DNA of 64,000 nt from contig NZ_CP012150.1 of the NCBI RefSeq assembly GCF_001187505.1, positions 4,836,001-4,900,000 of the forward strand, in the 5' to 3' direction. The stretch's first letter is position 1. Every line of letters starts with the position of its first letter. The stretch is from Mycolicibacterium goodii (GTDB taxonomy: Bacteria > Actinomycetota > Actinomycetes > Mycobacteriales > Mycobacteriaceae). Position numbers and translations under genes: made by a program. The notes below the pieces were generated by a model. That model saw nothing but the letters and a program-made list of their open reading frames with translations, was not told the DNA's origin and did not search any database. Of this stretch, positions 58,996-64,000 are shown one piece after another.

Positions 58996-59071
58996 CCGGC
59001 CGCGGCCGGCAGCTCCGTCGCAGACCCGTTCCCGGCACACCTTTGTTTCCGGCAGGCTTTCATGCCGGGAA
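58996..59071. terminator. Two hairpins between converging genes
   Basis: CCGGCCGCGGCCGG (58996-59009) is a perfect palindrome, and TTCCGGCA (59047-59054) pairs with TGCCGGGAA (59063-59071) apart from one bulge. Both lie between the stop of the lipoprotein gene and that of the converging LLM gene. Neither has a T-run, which is normal for mycobacterial terminators. Confidence 0.45.
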
Positions 59072-59075
59072 CCCT

Positions 59076-59891
59076 CTATTGTTGCGCGTCGCGCCAAGCG
59101 AGCATCTCGGTGAGGACCGAGAAGTCGTATCCTTCATCTGTCGGGTGGATTTCGGTCGTGAACATCGTCGCACCGGCGTCGCGGAAGACGTTGGCGCTGG
59201 CGGCGTCTACCCAGCCGACTGACCGCTCGATGTCGGCGCCGGCGCGACCTGCGGCCGCGGCGAGGTCATCGACGCGCGCGCTGGCATCGTGGAACTTGTC
59301 CAGGCTGATGTAGGTGTGCCAGATGTCGGCGTGCCGGGCCACCGCGGGTAGTGTGCGCTTGAAGCCGGATCCGCCGATCAGAATGGGAATCTTGCGTACC
59401 GGGGCAGGCTTGAGGACTGCAAGGCGCGCCGCGATGCGGTCCAGGCCCTCGTCGAGCAGATCGAAACGCGATTTCCAGGTGCCGAAGTCATAACCGTATG
59501 TGGTGTAGTCCTTTTCGTACCAGCCGGCACCCAGACCGAGGATCAGTCGGCCACTGCTGATGTGGTCGACGGTGCGGGCCATGTCGGCCAGCAGGTCGGG
59601 GTTGCGGTACCCGATACCGCTGACCTGAAGCCCGATCTCGGCGCGGTTGGTGATCTCGCCCCAGGTGGCCAGCGCTGTCCACCCCTCGAAGTTGTTGACG
59701 TCGCGTTGGACATCGGCCAGCACGGGCATCCCGTCGACAATTTCGGTGAAGGTTGGTGCGTGGAAGTGGTCGTAGCCGAGGATCACGTCGGTGCCGATGT
59801 CCTCGGCGTGCAGGACCGCGCTGCGCCAGGTTTGGTAGTCCGGCGCCCCGCCGGGCCACAGTTGCACTCCGATGCGTAGTGGTCTTTCCAT
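59076..59891 (-). CDS. LLM class F420-dependent oxidoreductase
   Basis: A 271-residue luciferase-like monooxygenase-fold protein using F420. RIGVQLWPGGAPDYQTWRSAVLHAEDIG, YDHFHAP, the GLQVSGIGYRNPDLLADMARTVDHISSGRLILGLGAGWYEKDY block and ILIGGSGFKRTLPAVARHADIW are all standard for the TIGR03560-like group. It probably reduces or oxidises a carbonyl compound. It lies 87 bp downstream of the SDR on the same strand, so both may be controlled by the divergent LysR. Confidence 0.9.
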   Translation of the reverse strand: MERPLRIGVQLWPGGAPDYQTWRSAVLHAEDIGTDVILGYDHFHAPTFTEIVDGMPVLADVQRDVNNFEGWTALATWGEITNRAEIGLQVSGIGYRNPDLLADMARTVDHISSGRLILGLGAGWYEKDYTTYGYDFGTWKSRFDLLDEGLDRIAARLAVLKPAPVRKIPILIGGSGFKRTLPAVARHADIWHTYISLDKFHDASARVDDLAAAAGRAGADIERSVGWVDAASANVFRDAGATMFTTEIHPTDEGYDFSVLTEMLAWRDAQQ

Positions 59892-59978
59892 GTGTATGTC
59901 GTCGCTTTCGGTTGATGTGGTTGATGATTGGACGGAAACCGGGACCGCTCGGTCTCGCCGCGGTTCGGCAGAGGCGGG

Positions 59979-60728
59979 CTACACCTGAGCCATCCCGCCG
60001 TCGATGCAGAGTTCGGCACCTGTCATGAAACTGCTCTCGTCTGAGGCGAGAAACAGTGCGGCACTGGCAAGCTCCTCGGGACGCCCGAGCCGCCGGAGGG
60101 GAACTTGAGTGGCCATCTCCGCACGCAGGGCCGCCGGATCTCGGCCGAAGTACTCGGCCTGCCCGTCGATGATGTGCGTGTCGAACGGTCCCGGGCTCAG
60201 AACGTTGACCCGAAGTCCCCGGTCGCCGAACTCTGCCGCCCACACGCGCGCATAGGCGCGTACAGCGGCCTTCGCCGCACTGTAGGTCGTCGACCCGGGA
60301 AGCCCCTTGGATCCCTGGATCGAGCCCACCAATACGATCGAACCGCCCGTGCGTAGCAGCGGCAGCACCTTCTGGACGGTGAACAGGGTGCCGCGGGCAT
60401 TGAGGTCGAAGATGCGGTCGAAGTGTTCCTCGGTCACGTCCCCGAAGTTCATCCGCTCGATGCTCCCGGCGTTGGCGACCACCACATCGAGGTGCCCGCT
60501 CTGCCTGCGGATCGCCTCGACCAGATCATCGAGATCGCCCGGCGACGTGGCATCCGCGGTGACCGCGCTGACATCGCCTTCGATGGAAGCCTTCGCGGCT
60601 TCGAGCGCCTCCTTCCGGCGCCCGGTGATATAGACGTGGGCGCCTTCGATGCCGAATCTCTGGGCAATGGCCAGGCCGAGCCCGGCGCTTCCGCCGGTGA
60701 CGAGAGCCACCTTGTTCAACAAACGCAT
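59979..60728 (-). CDS. Short-chain dehydrogenase/reductase (SDR)
   Basis: A 249-residue classical SDR: TGGSAGLG near residue 12, NAG near 86, Ser in VLVGSIQGSKG and YSAAK near 150, SPGPFDT and the terminal CIDGGMAQV. The full catalytic set is present. ATG 60728 is preferred over one two codons upstream because the AGGA site has proper spacing only for it. It diverges from a LysR gene across 217 bp and is followed by the LLM enzyme, a likely redox pair. Confidence 0.9.
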   Translation of the reverse strand: MRLLNKVALVTGGSAGLGLAIAQRFGIEGAHVYITGRRKEALEAAKASIEGDVSAVTADATSPGDLDDLVEAIRRQSGHLDVVVANAGSIERMNFGDVTEEHFDRIFDLNARGTLFTVQKVLPLLRTGGSIVLVGSIQGSKGLPGSTTYSAAKAAVRAYARVWAAEFGDRGLRVNVLSPGPFDTHIIDGQAEYFGRDPAALRAEMATQVPLRRLGRPEELASAALFLASDESSFMTGAELCIDGGMAQV

Positions 60729-60945
60729 CCGCATTCCTCGCGTTCACATGATTCAGGGCGCCGATTACGTTGCGCCACCCAGCATTCGACGAACGCCATC
60801 GTGGGTTGAAGGCCTGTCCTGCAACGTGTGAATCGGCTGCCGCGCTGGATGTACACCACGGTAGGACTGCTCTATCCATAGACGCAAATAGTGGCAACGT
60901 ATGCTCTGTATGGACACTTTCTATGCCTAGCCGAAGGTGGTTCAG

Positions 60946-61854
60946 ATGAACCTGCGCCAATACGAGTACGCCCTGGCGGTCGCCGAGGAGGGCTCCATGA
61001 CAGCGGCAGCAGAACGCCTGCAGGTGACGCAGCCCTCTCTGTCACAGCAGATCGGCGCCTTGGAGAAGTCCCTCGGGGTCCGGTTGTTCACCCGCACCCC
61101 CAGCGGGGTGACGGTGACGGTCGCCGGACGGGCTTTCCTGGCAGAGGCGGAGATCGCGACAACCGCGTCCCGGCGGGCCATCACGGCCGCCCGCGCGGCC
61201 GATGGGGAACTGGCAGGCGAACTCGTGCTCGCTGTCCACATGGGCCTCGGGGCGCGCCAGCTGCCCCAGGTTCTGGGGCAGCTGCGCACGCGCCACCCGA
61301 AGCTGCAGGTGACTCTCCACGAGGAGCCCGATCCCGCGGATATGGAACGACTGGTCCGGCAGGGAACCCTCGACATGGTTCTCGTGCACCGCATCCCAGC
61401 CGGATGCACCTTCGACGTTCACCCGCTGGGGGAGGAGGTCTACGTCGCCGTCTTGCCGGAACGGCATCCGCTGCGCTCGGGCGGCGCCGTCCTGCGTCTT
61501 GAAGATTTGGCGTCAGAGGGGTGGATCCGCTTCCGCCGCACCAGCCTTCTCGACGACTACCTCGCCCGCCTGCTCGCCGACGCGGGTCTGGGCCCGCACA
61601 CGGTAGCCCGGGTGTCGCAGATTTCGACCGCGGTGCGGTTGGTGGCGCAGGGTCTAGGGGTCACCGTGGTCCCTGCCTCCGCCATTCCCGAAGGCTTCGA
61701 AGAACTGGCCTGCCCGCTGGAGCCCGCCCTGACCGAGCCCGTCCTCGTGGGTGTGCGGCGCAATCCGGGTTCAGCGGAGACCGCGATGCTCGATCATCTC
61801 AACCGGCAGAACTGGTGCGGCGCAGAACTTCTCGCTCAGCACAAAGCCGGCTGA
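60946..61854 (+). CDS. LysR family transcriptional regulator
   Basis: A 302-residue LysR protein. The N-terminal HTH is MNLRQYEYALAVAEEGSMTAAAERLQVTQPSLSQQIGALE, and the two-lobed effector domain starts near residue 90 (GELVLAVHMGLGARQLPQVLGQLRTRHP). ATG 60946 is used, with GAAGGTGG upstream; GTG 60937 is possible. The divergent SDR is the natural target. In the 217-bp gap CTATCCATAG (near 60872) is a short symmetric sequence that could be part of its site. Confidence 0.9.
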   Translation: MNLRQYEYALAVAEEGSMTAAAERLQVTQPSLSQQIGALEKSLGVRLFTRTPSGVTVTVAGRAFLAEAEIATTASRRAITAARAADGELAGELVLAVHMGLGARQLPQVLGQLRTRHPKLQVTLHEEPDPADMERLVRQGTLDMVLVHRIPAGCTFDVHPLGEEVYVAVLPERHPLRSGGAVLRLEDLASEGWIRFRRTSLLDDYLARLLADAGLGPHTVARVSQISTAVRLVAQGLGVTVVPASAIPEGFEELACPLEPALTEPVLVGVRRNPGSAETAMLDHLNRQNWCGAELLAQHKAG

Positions 61855-61880
61855 GGTTCTGGGCGACGTATACTAACTCG

Positions 61881-61910
61881 CCCAGGCCCGGCCGAACGCG
61901 CGGGCCTGGG
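61881..61910. terminator. Hairpin terminator between converging LysR and permease genes
   Basis: CCCAGGCCCG (61881-61890) and CGGGCCTGGG (61901-61910) form a perfect 10-bp stem with a 10-base loop, 26 bp after the LysR stop and 33 bp after the permease stop on the other strand. There is no T-run. Its symmetry would serve both directions. Confidence 0.6.
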
Positions 61911-61943
61911 GCGAACGCGACGGGCCCGCGTCCCTGGCGGACG

Positions 61944-63377
61944 TTAATTGGCCGACCGCTCAGCGGTGGAGGGCACCGAATTCACGGACAGGTGCCCGGG
62001 ACTGTTCCCGCTCGGGTGTCGCCTGCACAACACCAGATACACCAACCCGGACACCACCAGACCCACCACGAACGACAGGTCCGCACCCCCGAGCGCCTTG
62101 GTCACCGGACCTTCGAAGAAGGTCAGCGACATGAATGGGATCATCGCCACGAAGCCCGCGAAGTACGCGGTCAACCCCCGCCAGGCCCACTGTCCGTAAC
62201 GGCCGGTGGGGTCGAGGATGTCGTCGATGCTGTAGTGCCCGCGGCGCACGACGTAGAAGTCCATCAAATTGACCGCCGTCCACGGCACCAGGCAGTAACC
62301 CATGATGTGAATGAAGGCCGTGAACGCATCGAGGTAGTTGGCGGGCATCGCCACGCTGAGGAGCAGACCCGTGGCGCCCACGATCAGCAGACCCACCACC
62401 CGCAGCTTCTTACTCGGTTGTACGTGCCGGATGCCGTCAATGATCGTCGCACCGGTCAGCATCGCGCCGTAAGCATTGACCGCGCTGGTTCCGATGAGCG
62501 GCGGGAGTGTCGCCAGCACACAGATGACCCCGAATCCCGCGAACAGGGCGTTGCCGGTGCTGTGTATACCGCCGATCGGGTTGGCATCGGGGATGTAGGA
62601 GCTCAGCAGTGTGCCCAGGCACGCCAGCCACGCCGCCCCGGCGGTGCCGCCCACGAAGGTCCACCCGATCAGGCTGCGGTCGGAGATGCCCTGCGGCAGA
62701 TAGCGAGAATAGTCCGACACGTAGATCGCGTAGCTGATCTGGTACCCGCCTGCGGCGGCGAACTGGAACAGGAAGGCACTGAAGCTGAAGCCCCCGTGTG
62801 CCTCGTATTCGGTCGGCAGATGGATGATCGCGACGACGGTGAACACGGCGAACACCGCGAGAATGACGAAGCTCGAATATCGCTGGACGGTGTGCAGCAG
62901 ATCATGGCCGACGATCGCGATGACGGTGGCGACCACCGCGCATACCACATACCAGATCTTGCCGCCAGGGAGCACGACCGAGATCGCCTCGCCAACGAGT
63001 ACGAACTGGAAGACGTTGTATCCGACGTAGATACAGACGGCTACCAGCATCGGGAACATGGCGCCGCGGGCGCCGAACTGGGTACGGGACTGGATCATCT
63101 GAGGCAGCCCCAGACGCGGCCCCTGGTTCGCGTGCAACGCCATGAACAGGGTGCCGAACGCCATCCCGGTGATCACCGCAAGAAGTGACCAACCCAGTCC
63201 CAGGCCCAGACCGGGGCCGACGAACCCGATCAGCATCGACGGCAGCACGAAGCCGCCGTTGAACCAGAACGGCCCCTGATGCCAGGCTTTGCCGTGCCGC
63301 TCGTTGAGCGGTATCCAGTCGATCGACCGGGTTTCGATGCCGTCGATCGCTGCGCTGGAGGTGGGTGATGCGGCCAT
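61944..63377 (-). CDS. NCS1 family permease (nucleobase/hydantoin type)
   Basis: A 477-residue membrane protein with 12 predicted helices. IPLNERHGKAWHQGPFWFNGGFVLPSMLIGFVGPGLGLGLG, the long QGPRLGLPQMIQSRTQFG loop and AIYVSDYSRYLPQ are characteristic of the purine-cytosine permease branch. ATG 63377 has GAAGGAG five bases upstream, which overlaps the end of the amidohydrolase gene; the GTG two codons earlier is less well placed. It probably imports the substrate of that amidohydrolase. It differs from the NCS1 permease at 23.6 kb. Confidence 0.87.
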   Translation of the reverse strand: MAASPTSSAAIDGIETRSIDWIPLNERHGKAWHQGPFWFNGGFVLPSMLIGFVGPGLGLGLGWSLLAVITGMAFGTLFMALHANQGPRLGLPQMIQSRTQFGARGAMFPMLVAVCIYVGYNVFQFVLVGEAISVVLPGGKIWYVVCAVVATVIAIVGHDLLHTVQRYSSFVILAVFAVFTVVAIIHLPTEYEAHGGFSFSAFLFQFAAAGGYQISYAIYVSDYSRYLPQGISDRSLIGWTFVGGTAGAAWLACLGTLLSSYIPDANPIGGIHSTGNALFAGFGVICVLATLPPLIGTSAVNAYGAMLTGATIIDGIRHVQPSKKLRVVGLLIVGATGLLLSVAMPANYLDAFTAFIHIMGYCLVPWTAVNLMDFYVVRRGHYSIDDILDPTGRYGQWAWRGLTAYFAGFVAMIPFMSLTFFEGPVTKALGGADLSFVVGLVVSGLVYLVLCRRHPSGNSPGHLSVNSVPSTAERSAN

Positions 63378-63379
63378 TG

Positions 63380-64000
63380 TCACTCCTTCACGGGGACAGC
63401 GTTATCGGGGGTGCGGCGATGGATCTCGACGCCGTCGAGGTAGACGGTCTGCACCGCTGTCTTGCGCAGCTCGTCGGGATGGGAGCGGGGATCACGGTCG
63501 AGTACGACGAAATCGGCCCGTTTACCGGGCTCAATGGATCCGATGTCACCGTCGCGGCCGAGGGCACGGGCACCTTCCAGCGTGAACAGGCGCAACGCCT
63601 CGGCGAAGCTGATCTGCTGTTCGGGTTCGACCCGCCGGCCCCAGTAGCCCTGCCGGGCCAGGCAGCACCACATCCCGAACAGCGGATTGGACTGCTCGCT
63701 CTCGGCGCCGAGGGCGACGTCCGAGCTGGCGGCCGGGAGCACCCCTTCGTCGAGGATGGTGCGTAGCGCGAGGCGGCCCGACATCGCTGTGTCGCCGAGC
63801 AACATGGGCACGTAGTCGCCGACGAAGTTGTAGAGGAACGCCGGTTGCAGCACTGGAATGACGTTGGCGGAACGCCACGTTCGCACGTCATCGGGACAGC
63901 CGAGAAGGTTCCCGAGGTGCTCGATACGCACCGACGGGTTTGCGAGCGGGTTGGCGGCGTTGACCGCGGCCAGCACCTCGTCTTGAGCGCGGGTGCCGTT
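63380..64000 (-). CDS. Amidohydrolase family protein, YtcJ-like (5' part beyond window)
   Basis: The C-terminal 206 codons of an amidohydrolase whose start lies beyond the right edge. RIEHLGNLLGCPDDV holds a conserved metal His, PAASSDVALGAES the catalytic metal Asp, and GSIEPGKRADFVVLDRDPRSHP the closing strand typical of exoenzyme YtcJ-like amidohydrolases. Its stop lies two bases before the permease start, so the two form an operon for uptake and hydrolysis of an amide, hydantoin or nucleobase derivative. Confidence 0.85.
   Translation of the reverse strand, partial: NGTRAQDEVLAAVNAANPLANPSVRIEHLGNLLGCPDDVRTWRSANVIPVLQPAFLYNFVGDYVPMLLGDTAMSGRLALRTILDEGVLPAASSDVALGAESEQSNPLFGMWCCLARQGYWGRRVEPEQQISFAEALRLFTLEGARALGRDGDIGSIEPGKRADFVVLDRDPRSHPDELRKTAVQTVYLDGVEIHRRTPDNAVPVKE

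Noticed and set aside
1..64000. tRNA, rRNA, CRISPR, transposase or phage integrase
   Set aside because: No cloverleaf-like GGTTCRANTCC segments, no regularly spaced repeats and no transposase or integrase motifs were found among the proteins.

Overview
This is a high-GC actinobacterial chromosome segment, most likely from a fast-growing Mycobacterium (Mycolicibacterium). The markers are PapA-type acyltransferases, a Ppm1/TIGR00027-type methyltransferase, F420-dependent (LLM and PPOX) enzymes, an NDMA-dependent alcohol dehydrogenase, MpaB/DUF2236 and Rv0910-like proteins, many GTG/TTG starts, and several promoters whose -10 box lies about 6 bp from the start codon, as in leaderless mRNAs. I saw no tRNA, rRNA, CRISPR array, insertion sequence or prophage. 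The content is accessory catabolism, stress and regulation. About 68 genes are supported, two of them cut by the window edges and two present only as remnants.

Layout. 0-2.5 kb: two condensation-domain acyltransferases (PapA/lipid type). 2.7-5.7 kb: NTF2-like protein and metallo-beta-lactamase-fold hydrolase, divergent from an SDR-TetR pair, with tandem operators between them. 5.7-10.9 kb: methyltransferase, then an IclR / D-2-hydroxyacid dehydrogenase / MHS transporter / SDR sugar-acid-type cluster. 11-18.4 kb: HxlR, crotonase, ferritin-like, Rv0910-like, MarR-FUSC, MerR-polysaccharide deacetylase, MOSC and an APH(3'')-type kinase. 18.7-22.6 kb: PASTA lipoprotein, methyltransferase-TetR and CGNR-epoxide hydrolase divergent pairs.

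22.6-29.3 kb is a tight nitrogen-scavenging operon: PucR regulator, a GntR regulator fused to an amidase, a PxpA/LamB-YcsF protein, an NCS1 permease and a formamidase-type nitrilase. The fusion is the most unusual gene in the window. 29.4-45.1 kb is a large catabolic region: MHS transporter, M20 deacylase, IclR, SDR, cupin, a two-subunit acyl-CoA dehydrogenase, a family III CoA-transferase, a remnant of an enoyl-CoA hydratase and a ThDP decarboxylase on one side; an NDMA alcohol dehydrogenase, aldehyde dehydrogenase, second MHS transporter, NTF2-like and NmrA-like proteins on the other. The two arms diverge from a promoter region with a mirror-image layout (CGCAATAGCG repeats and TACGTA palindromes). 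A related TACGTA palindrome covers the IclR promoter 7 kb away, which suggests a local regulon. My best guess is oxidation and decarboxylation of an aromatic or branched acid/alcohol; the substrate cannot be read from sequence.

45.2-64 kb: a 48-residue membrane protein, PPOX enzyme, TetR-epimerase pair with a clear operator, secreted serine hydrolase, zinc-type dehydrogenase preceded by the frameshifted tail of a ThDP enzyme, about 0.9 kb without genes that holds a good promoter and a roughly 300-nt leader before an exported SLT-like protein, NTF2-like and WYL regulators, a second metallo-hydrolase, a GMC oxidoreductase, a RES-Xre (MbcTA-like) toxin-antitoxin pair, MpaB-like oxygenase, lipoprotein, LLM enzyme, SDR-LysR pair, and an NCS1 permease with an amidohydrolase that runs off the right edge.
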